Origin: an uncultured SAR116 cluster alpha proteobacterium
GTDB lineage: Bacteria > Pseudomonadota > Alphaproteobacteria > Puniceispirillales > Marisalimonadaceae
Length of the DNA stretch: 64,000 nt
Assembly: GCA_902537945.1 (NCBI GenBank)
Contig: CACBDG010000005.1
Coordinates: 1 to 64,000 of the forward strand
Reading direction: 5' to 3'
The position numbers were made by a program, and so were the translations under genes. This document shows positions 1-8,496 of this stretch, piece after piece. Position 1 is the first letter of the stretch; every line of letters starts with the position of its first letter. The notes beneath the pieces were generated by a model that made no database searches, was not told the origin of the DNA, and worked only from the letters and a program-made list of their open reading frames with translations.

Positions 1-1338
1 GGTCCAGGGTATGCAAGTCCTTCTGAAGCAATTAGAGCACCAAGTGAAAAATTACTTTACACTATAGCTATTTATACTGGCACTGGTATTCAAAAACCAG
101 ATTACTTAGCAACAATTGATGTTGACCCTAAAAGTGAAAGTTTTTCAAAAGTAATACATAGACTGGAAATGCCAGGAATAGGAGATGAACTTCATCATAT
201 GGGTTGGAATGCATGTTCATCTTGTCATGATGATAAAAGTATGAGTAGAAGATATCTTCTTGTTCCGGGTGTTAGATCAAATAATATTTATGTCGTAGAT
301 ACAGCAACAAATCCAAAAGCACCTAGAATACACAAAATTATCCAAGGGACCGAAATTAAAACTAAAACTAATTTATCAGGACCACACACTGTTCATTGCT
401 TAGGATCAAGGATAATTATTTCTTTCCTTGGAGACGCTAAAGGTGAAGCTCCAGGAGGTTACTTACATCTTAACAAAGATTTTGAAATTTTAGGGCGTTG
501 GGAAAACTCGATGGGTGATATTCCTTTTAGTTATGATTTTTGGTATCAACCACGTCACAATGTAATGGTTAGCTCAGAATGGGCTGCACCAAACACTTTT
601 ATGCCAGGCTTTGATCTTGAAGAAGTTGGCCATCTTAAATATGGAAGACGTTTACATATTTGGGATTTTGAGAAGAAAAGGCCAATTCAAACGATGTATT
701 TAGGAGAAGATGGACTTATTCCTTTAGAAGTAAAGTTTTTACACAATCCAAATAGTAGCCATGGGTTTTGTGGTGCAGCCTTAAGTGCAAACGTAATACA
801 TTTTTGGAAAACTAAAAATGGTAGCTGGGAATGGGAAAAGATAATAGATATTGATAATGAACCTCATCCAGATTGGCCTATTCCTATTCCAGGAGTTATG
901 TCAGCTCTTTTAGTTTCTATGGATGATAAATACCTTTATATAAATAATTGGCTTCACGGTGATATGCGACAATATAATATTACTGACCCACACAATCCAG
1001 TTTTAACAGGTCAAGTTTGGATGGGTGGTCTTCTTGGCAAAGCTCCAATAGTAAATGGTGTCAAAATTGCTGGAGGTCCACAGATGTACCAATTATCTTT
1101 AGATGGGAAACGTATGTATGTAACTACATCACTTTTTTCAACTTGGGATAATCAATTTTATCCAGAAATTAGAACCAATGGTGGCGTAATGCTAATGATC
1201 GACTGCGATGTGAAAAATGGTGGTATGAAAATTAATGAAGATTTTGTTGTAAACTTTGGCAATGAACCTAATGGCCCAAGTCGTTGTCACGAAAGTCGTT
1301 ACCCTGGGGGTGATTGCACAAGTGATATTTGGTTATGA
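1..1338 (+). CDS. mtoX: Selenium-binding protein SBP56 / methanethiol oxidase, 5' truncated by window edge
   Basis: Frame 1 is open from base 1 (GPGYASPSEAIRAPSEKLLYT...), continuing into the listed ORF; SBP56-like motifs (HHMGWNACSSC, LSGPHTVHCLG, HDMRQYNI-like). Confidence 0.85.
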   Translation, partial: GPGYASPSEAIRAPSEKLLYTIAIYTGTGIQKPDYLATIDVDPKSESFSKVIHRLEMPGIGDELHHMGWNACSSCHDDKSMSRRYLLVPGVRSNNIYVVDTATNPKAPRIHKIIQGTEIKTKTNLSGPHTVHCLGSRIIISFLGDAKGEAPGGYLHLNKDFEILGRWENSMGDIPFSYDFWYQPRHNVMVSSEWAAPNTFMPGFDLEEVGHLKYGRRLHIWDFEKKRPIQTMYLGEDGLIPLEVKFLHNPNSSHGFCGAALSANVIHFWKTKNGSWEWEKIIDIDNEPHPDWPIPIPGVMSALLVSMDDKYLYINNWLHGDMRQYNITDPHNPVLTGQVWMGGLLGKAPIVNGVKIAGGPQMYQLSLDGKRMYVTTSLFSTWDNQFYPEIRTNGGVMLMIDCDVKNGGMKINEDFVVNFGNEPNGPSRCHESRYPGGDCTSDIWL

Positions 1339-1703
1339 AAAAAATTACAATAGCAAATCGTAATAATGCAACATATGAGGTTAGAGGTAATAAACCGTTA
1401 TTATTAGAATTACGTTCACTTGGTGTTGATTTACCTTATGGTTGTCAATACGGAGGATGTATTACGTGTGCTGCAAAATTAATTAAAGGTAAAGTTGATC
1501 AAAAATCTCAAGTAGCACTTAACAATAGGCAAATTAACGATGGTTATGTAATATTATGTGTGGCAAGAGCTAAAACAGATTGTACTTTTGACATAGGTGT
1601 AGAAAGTCATGATAAATTATACCGTAATCCATTTATTGATCCGTTAGCTCCACATGAATTAAAAGCTGATATTGCATCATTCAGGGGAATTAAAAATGAT
1701 TAA
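1335..1703 (+). CDS. Plant-type [2Fe-2S] ferredoxin
   Basis: GCQYGGCITC...C cysteine pattern; ATG at 1335 overlaps the stop of the upstream gene (ATGA). Confidence 0.85.
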   Translation: MKKITIANRNNATYEVRGNKPLLLELRSLGVDLPYGCQYGGCITCAAKLIKGKVDQKSQVALNNRQINDGYVILCVARAKTDCTFDIGVESHDKLYRNPFIDPLAPHELKADIASFRGIKND

Positions 1704-2154
1704 CATTAACCATGATGAACCGTATGAAGATAAATACCTTCAAGATATTTTAAATTCTGTCAAGACTATTGCAATGGTTGGAGCAAGTCCTGACAAAACA
1801 AAGTTTAGCTATGGTGTTTTAAGAGTATTACATGAAACTGGCTATGATATGATACCAGTGAATCCAAAACCTGGATTAAAAGAAATTAGAGGCTTGGAAG
1901 TATTCCCAAATTTAAAAAATATTAATAGGCCAGTTGATATGGTTGAAGTTTTTAGAAAATCAGAAGACTTATTTAGTATAGCTGAAGAAGCAATTGAAAT
2001 TGGTGCCAAAGTTCTGTGGGGACAAATTGGCGTTATCAATTATGAAGCTGCTCGTCTTGCTGAAAATGCAGGTTTAAAAGTTGTTATGAACCGTTGTCCA
2101 AAAATTGAATTGTTCCGTCCATTTTGGAAACCTAGACTTGACCTAAAGATTTAA
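1696..2154 (+). CDS. CoA-binding domain protein (CoA_binding_2, YccU-like)
   Basis: IAMVGASPDKTKFSYGVLRVL...PVNPK...VDMVEVFR...WGQIGV...VMNRCPKIE; ATG at 1696. Confidence 0.85.
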   Translation: MININHDEPYEDKYLQDILNSVKTIAMVGASPDKTKFSYGVLRVLHETGYDMIPVNPKPGLKEIRGLEVFPNLKNINRPVDMVEVFRKSEDLFSIAEEAIEIGAKVLWGQIGVINYEAARLAENAGLKVVMNRCPKIELFRPFWKPRLDLKI

Positions 2155-2185
2155 TAAATAAGTTAATTAATCTTCAATAGAATAA

Positions 2186-2482
2186 TTATAGATATTTAGA
2201 TGAAATAGAAATGAATGATTTTCTTGTATCGGTGGTATCTTTTTTAACTTGAATTATTTTCTCTGAACGTAGTTTTTTTAAACATCTGAATAATGTTGCT
2301 CTTGGATGTCTACAATTTTTAATAATATTTTCGAGGCTAATTAATTTATTTTTTTCTTGAAGGAATAAAATACATAAAAATATGTCACGCTCAGTTAAAG
2401 ACAATTTGTCTAGTCCTAACTTTTTTTCTTGGTCTCTTAATAGAGACCACAATTTTGCTAAGGACAGAGCATTTTTGTGCAT
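2186..2482 (-). CDS. Small winged-helix (MarR-like) regulator
   Basis: 98 aa with a wHTH-like pattern (SLENIIKNCRHPRATLFRCLKKLRSEKIIQV...DTRKSFISIS). Confidence 0.6.
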   Translation of the reverse strand: MHKNALSLAKLWSLLRDQEKKLGLDKLSLTERDIFLCILFLQEKNKLISLENIIKNCRHPRATLFRCLKKLRSEKIIQVKKDTTDTRKSFISISSKYL

Positions 2483-2715
2483 ACAATATCCCCCATAAGT
2501 ATATATGATATTGTTTCAGATGATAATTTCAACTTTTTAGCTAATTATCTAATTAGGATTTTAATTATAGAGTTATTTTTAATTTACATTAGTACTTAGA
2601 AATGATTAAGATTTAGTAAATTAAGTTGGAAATAAATTTTATATTCATTATAACTTTAAAAATATTAAATAATTGATATTCGAATATTTCTATTTGAAAT
2701 TCTGAAAGAAAATAA

Positions 2716-3612
2716 ATGAAGATTACTAATAAAACTTCTAAATCAATTGGCTTTATTGGCGCAGGTAACATGGGTTTGCCAATGTTAAAAAACTTAATAA
2801 AGCAAGGATATGAAGTTAAGGTATATGACATTAATCCTAAAATTACAAAAAAGTTAGAAAAAGATAAAATAAAGTCCGCGAATAACTTAAGAGGTATTGC
2901 AAATAGCAATTTTATTATTTCAATTTTGCCAGATACAAATGATGTTGAAAATGTTTTCAATGATCGTACTGGTATAAACTCGTATCTTAAACCTGGTACA
3001 GTTGTAATTGATATGAGTACAATTTCATCAAAATCAGCAATTGAAATTGGTAAAACTCTACAAAAAATACAGGTTGATTTTCTTGATGCGCCAGTAAGTG
3101 GCGGCGTCAAAGGTGCTCAGAATGCAAAATTATCAATAATGGTAGGTGGGAAAAAAGACATATTTAAAAAATCAATTAATATTCTTAATTGTTTTGGGAA
3201 AAATGTAATTTATGCTGGAAAATCTGGTATGGGTCAAATCTTCAAAATGTGTAATCAAATAATGGTTGGTTCTCACATACAAGCTATGTGTGAAGCTTTT
3301 GCTCTTTGTAAATCAAAAGGTGGTAATTTAAACCTTTTAAGAGAAACCTTAATGGGAGGGTCAGCTAATTCCTGGATGTTAGAGAATTTAGGAAATCATG
3401 TGATAGATAAAAATGATCAAGCTGGATTTAGAATAGATTTGCAATTAAAAGATTTAAGGTTAGCTAGTGAGGCAGCTTTCGAGAGTGGAGTTCCGTTACC
3501 AGGGTTGTCTCTTGTACAAACACTTTATTTGGAATCGAGGGCTCACAATGAAGGAAAAAATGGAAACCAGTCTTTGTTTAAAACTTATGATAGAATGACA
3601 AACCAAAAGTAG
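2716..3612 (+). CDS. NAD(P)-dependent beta-hydroxyacid dehydrogenase (3-hydroxyisobutyrate / tartronate semialdehyde reductase family)
   Basis: GFIGAGNMGLPMLKNLIKQGYEV Rossmann motif, DAPVSGGVKGAQ, GKSGMGQIFKMCNQ. Confidence 0.88.
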   Translation: MKITNKTSKSIGFIGAGNMGLPMLKNLIKQGYEVKVYDINPKITKKLEKDKIKSANNLRGIANSNFIISILPDTNDVENVFNDRTGINSYLKPGTVVIDMSTISSKSAIEIGKTLQKIQVDFLDAPVSGGVKGAQNAKLSIMVGGKKDIFKKSINILNCFGKNVIYAGKSGMGQIFKMCNQIMVGSHIQAMCEAFALCKSKGGNLNLLRETLMGGSANSWMLENLGNHVIDKNDQAGFRIDLQLKDLRLASEAAFESGVPLPGLSLVQTLYLESRAHNEGKNGNQSLFKTYDRMTNQK

Positions 3613-3633
3613 TTACTTTAAATTTTCTATTAA

Positions 3634-3924
3634 TTATTTGCCTTCAAAAATTCTAATATCTCTGTCTGCGCCACCATCCAGGGCTTTTAAAGCTAGTTGA
3701 TAATCAAAACCATAATAAAAATCTTTTGCTTTCTCTAAGCTTTCAAATTCAACAAGAACAGTTTGTTCAGAAACACCATTTTCATGAGCATCTACTTCAT
3801 TGGTGCTAGCTAATATTTTACCATTACCTTTCAAAATGGCAGGTCCTGCAAGATCAAGATATGCCTGTCTTTTTTCAGGATTCGCAGGTGAACGGTGGGC
3901 GCTTAAAAAATAACCTTTAGGCAT
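3634..3924 (-). CDS. DUF1330 family protein
   Basis: 96 aa; KGYFLSAHRSPANPEKRQAYLDLAGPAI...VLVEFESLEKAKDFY. Confidence 0.75.
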   Translation of the reverse strand: MPKGYFLSAHRSPANPEKRQAYLDLAGPAILKGNGKILASTNEVDAHENGVSEQTVLVEFESLEKAKDFYYGFDYQLALKALDGGADRDIRIFEGK

Positions 3925-4012
3925 AAAAACTCCTCTACATTATATATTTAGGACATCTTCTTTTTTTATAATTTTCAATACTTATATAAATCATATACCA
4001 AAGGAAATTGAC

Positions 4013-4444
4013 GTGGAAGATAAAAGTTTAGAAAATTCATTAAAAAGAGCTAATTCAGGTGGTACACATAAGCTACTTAAAACAAAATTTTTAAATTTAG
4101 AAAATGATATATATAAATTTGAACTTGAATTTTCAAAACAATGTTTAAACCCTTTTAATACGGTTCAAGGTGGGATGATTACGAGTGCTATAGACGAAAT
4201 AACTTCAATAAGTGTAAATATTTTTACAAAAGATAAATATTTACCAAGTTCAACTGATATTCATACTACATTTCATAGACCATTATCTGAAGGCAAAGTA
4301 CTAGGTACTGCTAAAATAATTAAATTAGGAAAGCAAATAGTTTCAATAGAAGGAAGGCTGTTTTCTCCTTCTGGCAAGGTTGCTGCCTCAGGTTTGCATA
4401 CGGCAATTTTAGTAAAAACATCACAAATAGACCAATATAAATAG
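4013..4444 (+). CDS. PaaI-family hotdog thioesterase
   Basis: NPFNTVQGGMITSAIDEITS...TDIHTTFHRPLSEG; GTG start. Confidence 0.75.
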   Translation: MEDKSLENSLKRANSGGTHKLLKTKFLNLENDIYKFELEFSKQCLNPFNTVQGGMITSAIDEITSISVNIFTKDKYLPSSTDIHTTFHRPLSEGKVLGTAKIIKLGKQIVSIEGRLFSPSGKVAASGLHTAILVKTSQIDQYK

Positions 4445-4453
4445 TTACCTAAC

Positions 4454-4597
4454 ATGATAAAAAAAGAGAATTTACCTTCAAAAATTTGTCTCATTTGCGA
4501 AAGACCGTTCAAATGGAGAAAAAAATGGCAAAAGGTTTGGGATGAAGTTAAGTATTGTAGCGAAAAATGTAAAAGAAATAGGATCAAAACAAAATGA
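4454..4597 (+). CDS. DUF2256 small cysteine-rich protein (47 aa)
   Basis: Hand-translated MIKKENLPSKICLICERPFKWRKKWQKVWDEVKYCSEKCKRNRIKTK*; CxxC...CxxxC; not in the supplied ORF list. Confidence 0.85.
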   Translation: MIKKENLPSKICLICERPFKWRKKWQKVWDEVKYCSEKCKRNRIKTK

Positions 4598-4800
4598 AAA
4601 CAAATTACAAAGATTATGATATCAACAATATTATAGAAATGGCTTGGTGTGACAAAACAAGTTTTGACTCTATAAAATTTCAAACAAACCTAAGTGAAAA
4701 AGAAGTTATAAAAATAATGAGATCAAACTTAAAAAAAAGAAGTTTTCAAATATGGAGAGAGAGGGTTTACGGCCGTAAAGCAAAACATGCAAAAATCTGA
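4594..4800 (+). CDS. DUF2805 / TIGR03643 family protein
   Basis: DINNIIEMAWCDKTSFDSIKFQTNLSEKEVIKIMRSNLKKRSFQIWRERVYGRKAKH; ATGA overlap with the upstream gene. Confidence 0.85.
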   Translation: MKTNYKDYDINNIIEMAWCDKTSFDSIKFQTNLSEKEVIKIMRSNLKKRSFQIWRERVYGRKAKHAKI

Positions 4801-6310
4801 AATACAAATAGTGTGGTTTAAAAGAGACTTAAGAACTATAGACCACAAACCTTTATTTGAAGCTTCAAAAACTCTAAAACCAATTTTACCAATATATGTC
4901 GTAGAAAATGAATATTGGAAACAGCCTTTTTCGAACAAAAGACATTGGTGTTTTATTTATGACAGTTTAATTGAGTTAAGAAAAGAATTAAAAAAACTTG
5001 GTCAATCGCTGATAGTACGGATAGGGTCTGTGACTGAAATTTTTAATGAGTTATCAACACAATTCAAAATTATTTCAATATACGCTCACGAAGAAACAGG
5101 AAATCAATGGACTTATGACAGAGATTTAAATGTTAAAAAATGGTCTAATCAAAAAAATATTCCTCTTATTGAGTATCCCACTAATGGTATAGTAAGAAAT
5201 TTAAAAAAACGTGATGATTGGTCAAAAATTAGAAATTTAAGAATGAAAGAAAGTTTAATTCCTGACCCTGTATCTCTAATGTCTATTGATGAAATTTTAG
5301 AAGGATCTATCCCTAAAAAAAATAGTCCTATTTTTAAAAACGATTTTATTGGTGAAGTTCAAAAAGGGGGAAGAAGTGAGGCTCTAAAAATAATACAAAG
5401 TTTTATCAACGATAGAGGTCAAAATTATTTATTTAATATTTCCAAACCAGGAATATCTGAAAAAACATGCTCTCGAATTTCTCCTCATTTGACTTGGGGA
5501 ACTATCTCATTAAAAGAAATAATAAAACTATTGAATTTAAATAAAATCAATTCTCAAAAAAATAGAAGTACAATTAATAGTAGAAACCTAAATGCAATCA
5601 AATCTAGGCTTTCATGGAGATGCCATTTCATTCAGAAATTAGAATCTCAACCCTCCATAGAAACTTCATGTATGCATCCTTTTTATGATAAATTGAGAAA
5701 GGATAATATGAATTTAGAATATTATAAAGCTTGGAAAGAAGGATTGACAGGCTATCCATTTATAGATGCATGCATGAGAAGTTTAAATCACAACGGATGG
5801 ATCACATTTAGAATGAGGGCAATGTTAGTTAGTTTTGCAAGTTATGATCTTTGGCTTGATTGGAGAAAAACAGGACATCATTTAGCCCAGACTTTTACAG
5901 ACTACGAACCAGGTATTCATTATAGTCAATTACAAATGCAATCTGGAGTAACTGGTATCAACACATTAAGAATTTATAATCCAATCAAACAATCAATGGA
6001 TCATGATATTAATGGTAAATTTATAAAAAAATGGGTTCATGAGCTCAGAAACATACCAGAAATATGGATACATGAGCCTTGGAAAATGGATCTAAAGACA
6101 CAAGAAAATGTTAATTGTTTAATTGGAGAGCATTATCCTAAACCAATTGTTGATCACACAATAGCAATAAGAAATGCAAAAGCAAAAATATCATCTATTT
6201 TTCAAAAAGAAGGTTATAGAAAAAAATCAAACATAGTATTTGAAAAATTAGGAAGCAGGAAAAGAACAAAATCGTCAAAAAAAAGAAACACTCAACTTCA
6301 ACTTATATAG
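4787..6310 (+). CDS. Deoxyribodipyrimidine photolyase / cryptochrome-family flavoprotein
   Basis: WFKRDLRTIDHKPLF N-terminus; C-terminal FAD domain WKEGLTGYPFIDACMRSLNHNGWITFRMRAMLVSF; overlaps the DUF2805 gene. Confidence 0.9.
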   Translation: MQKSEIQIVWFKRDLRTIDHKPLFEASKTLKPILPIYVVENEYWKQPFSNKRHWCFIYDSLIELRKELKKLGQSLIVRIGSVTEIFNELSTQFKIISIYAHEETGNQWTYDRDLNVKKWSNQKNIPLIEYPTNGIVRNLKKRDDWSKIRNLRMKESLIPDPVSLMSIDEILEGSIPKKNSPIFKNDFIGEVQKGGRSEALKIIQSFINDRGQNYLFNISKPGISEKTCSRISPHLTWGTISLKEIIKLLNLNKINSQKNRSTINSRNLNAIKSRLSWRCHFIQKLESQPSIETSCMHPFYDKLRKDNMNLEYYKAWKEGLTGYPFIDACMRSLNHNGWITFRMRAMLVSFASYDLWLDWRKTGHHLAQTFTDYEPGIHYSQLQMQSGVTGINTLRIYNPIKQSMDHDINGKFIKKWVHELRNIPEIWIHEPWKMDLKTQENVNCLIGEHYPKPIVDHTIAIRNAKAKISSIFQKEGYRKKSNIVFEKLGSRKRTKSSKKRNTQLQLI

Positions 6311-6313
6311 TTT

Positions 6314-6967
6314 TTAACTTTTTTTAGTTTTGACAGCTTTTTTTCTTTTTGGGTAACAAGTCGTACATATTTTACAAACAGTACCGTCACAAGCCCAAGC
6401 AGAACAAAATTCACGACCATAAAATATTATTTGTAGATGAAGTTTGTTCCATTTTTCTTTGGGAAATAAACGTTTTAAATCATTCTCGGTTGTTTTAACA
6501 TTTTTACCATTAGTCAAACCCCATCTTTGAGCAAGCCTGTGAATATGTGTGTCTACTGGAAAAGCAGGTATACCAAATCCTTGAGAAACTACAACACTTG
6601 CTGTTTTGTGCCCAACACCAGGTAATTTTTCTAATTCATTTATATCCTTGGGAACCATCCCATCAAATTTATTAACGAGAATTTTAGAAAGATTTGAAAT
6701 TGCTTTAGATTTTTGAGGTGCAAGCCCACAGGGTCTAATAATTTCATAAATTTTTTCAACAGGGATTTTTTCCATATCAAAAGGATTATCGGCAATTTTG
6801 AATAATGAGGGTGTTACTTTATTTACACGTTCATCTGTACACTGTGCACTAAGCAATACAGCGACCAAAAGTTCAAAAACATTTTTGTTATTAAGTGGAA
6901 CTGGCGTGTTTGGATAAGTCTGTTCCAAAAAATCCATTATAAATTTAGTTCGTTCAGATTTTAACAA
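6314..6967 (-). CDS. nth: Endonuclease III
   Basis: HhH motif LEKLPGVGHKTASVV, PVDTHIHRLAQRWGLT, C-terminal Cys cluster. Confidence 0.92.
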   Translation of the reverse strand: MLKSERTKFIMDFLEQTYPNTPVPLNNKNVFELLVAVLLSAQCTDERVNKVTPSLFKIADNPFDMEKIPVEKIYEIIRPCGLAPQKSKAISNLSKILVNKFDGMVPKDINELEKLPGVGHKTASVVVSQGFGIPAFPVDTHIHRLAQRWGLTNGKNVKTTENDLKRLFPKEKWNKLHLQIIFYGREFCSAWACDGTVCKICTTCYPKRKKAVKTKKS

Positions 6968-7063
6968 ATTTTAATCTCAAAATTTTGGGTTTATAATTTT
7001 TAGTATTATAATTTATATATATATATCAGTTTTATTAATCTTAAAAAGTTTATAATAAATATT

Positions 7064-7753
7064 ATGAAAAAGTGGCAAATATTTAAACAAGGTGTTCTTC
7101 AAGAGTTACCCTTACAATTAGGTGTTTTTCCCTTTGGTATTATTTATGGAGTTATGGCTATTGAAAGTGGTTTAACTTTCTTGCAAGCCCTTCTTATGTC
7201 TTCAATTATTTTTGGTGGGGCTAGTCAGATAGCATTTGTTCAACTTTTATCAAATTCTACTCCATATGGAGTGATAGTCACAACTGTAGGTGCAATAAAT
7301 TCACGGCATCTATTATATAGTATTTCAATGGTTGAATATTTAAATAAGTTATCTTTAAGTTGGCGAGTGACACTCGCTTATTTACTAACTGATGAAGCTT
7401 ATGCTGTATCAATTAGAAAATTCATAAACCATTCAGATAATTCAATACTTCATTATCACCTTTTAGGTTCTGGTATAACATTATTTTTATCTTGGCAAAT
7501 TTCTACATTATTTGGTGTCTGGTTAGGTAATGATTTGCCAGAATTTTTGGATTTGCAATTTATCATACCACTTACTTTTATAGCTATAATTATCCCAATG
7601 ATTAAATCAAAATCAACTCTTATCACAGTTGTTTCATCAGGAATTTCAGCACTCATTTTTAAAAACTTAGATATTAATTTCTGGATAATTTTGTCAGGCC
7701 TTACTGGTATCTTAGCTGGAATGGCTTCAAGTAGATGGGATAAAAAATCATGA
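7064..7753 (+). CDS. azlC: AzlC family branched-chain amino acid exporter subunit
   Basis: LPLQLGVFPFGIIYGVMAIESGL...SSIIFGGASQIAFVQL. Confidence 0.88.
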   Translation: MKKWQIFKQGVLQELPLQLGVFPFGIIYGVMAIESGLTFLQALLMSSIIFGGASQIAFVQLLSNSTPYGVIVTTVGAINSRHLLYSISMVEYLNKLSLSWRVTLAYLLTDEAYAVSIRKFINHSDNSILHYHLLGSGITLFLSWQISTLFGVWLGNDLPEFLDLQFIIPLTFIAIIIPMIKSKSTLITVVSSGISALIFKNLDINFWIILSGLTGILAGMASSRWDKKS

Positions 7754-8058
7754 TTTGGTCGTTAATTATTTTATGTGGCGTCATTACTTTTTTGATTAGA
7801 TTTATTCCTCTTTCAGGTATATTTTCAAGTGATTTACCGTTATCTGTGAAACATACATTTAAATATATTCCTTTAGCAGTTTTAACTCCCATTATTGTTA
7901 ATGACTTATCAATTATTGAAAATAACAATTTTTTCTTAATTGAAAATTTCAAACTATATGCTGCTTTAATAGCAATAACTGTTTCAATAATTTGGAATAA
8001 TGTTCTTGCTACAATATCAATAGGTATGGCAAGTTTTTTAATATTGTCCAATATTTAA
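7750..8058 (+). CDS. azlD: AzlD family protein
   Basis: ~100 aa membrane protein overlapping the azlC stop; ITFLIRFIPLSGIFSSDLPLSVKHTFKYIPLAVLTPII. Confidence 0.85.
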   Translation: MIWSLIILCGVITFLIRFIPLSGIFSSDLPLSVKHTFKYIPLAVLTPIIVNDLSIIENNNFFLIENFKLYAALIAITVSIIWNNVLATISIGMASFLILSNI

Positions 8059-8084
8059 TGTTTAATTACTTGAGGGATTAATTA

Positions 8085-8453
8085 ATGAATAAAAATATTA
8101 TAGGTATTAATGGTTGTGTAAAAGATTGTCATGAAGCAGCTGTAAAGGGTGGTTGGTGGCATGATGCTGAAGGAAAAAAAAAAGATAGAAACGTTGGAGA
8201 ATTATTGTGTCTAATACATTCAGAAATAAGTGAAGCTATGGAAGGTGCAAGAAAAGGATTAATGGACAATCATTTAAAACACAAATCAATGATGGAAGTT
8301 GAACTGGCTGATGCTGTCATTCGGATATTTGATCTAGCTGAATCTAGGAGTTTTAACTTAGGTGAAACAATTTATGAAAAATTAGAGTATAATAAGTCTC
8401 GAGCAGATCATAAACTTACAAATCGCCTTCAAGAAGGTGGAAAAAAATTTTAG
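8085..8453 (+). CDS. MazG-like nucleotide pyrophosphohydrolase
   Basis: ELLCLIHSEISEAMEGARKG...MMEVELADAVIRIFDLAES (ExxE...ExxD pattern). Confidence 0.75.
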   Translation: MNKNIIGINGCVKDCHEAAVKGGWWHDAEGKKKDRNVGELLCLIHSEISEAMEGARKGLMDNHLKHKSMMEVELADAVIRIFDLAESRSFNLGETIYEKLEYNKSRADHKLTNRLQEGGKKF

Positions 8454-8496
8454 TAAAATATTTATTTAACTATAACAATAAAATTAAATCTAAAAA

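Noticed and set aside
2613-3110. Antisense ORF (165 aa) opposite the beta-hydroxyacid dehydrogenase
   Set aside because: Lies over a confidently assigned gene, with low-complexity hydrophobic translation; typical shadow ORF of an AT-rich coding region. The same applies to most other antisense ORFs in the track (e.g. 4273-4683, 12750-13034, 18650-18964, 51960-52448).
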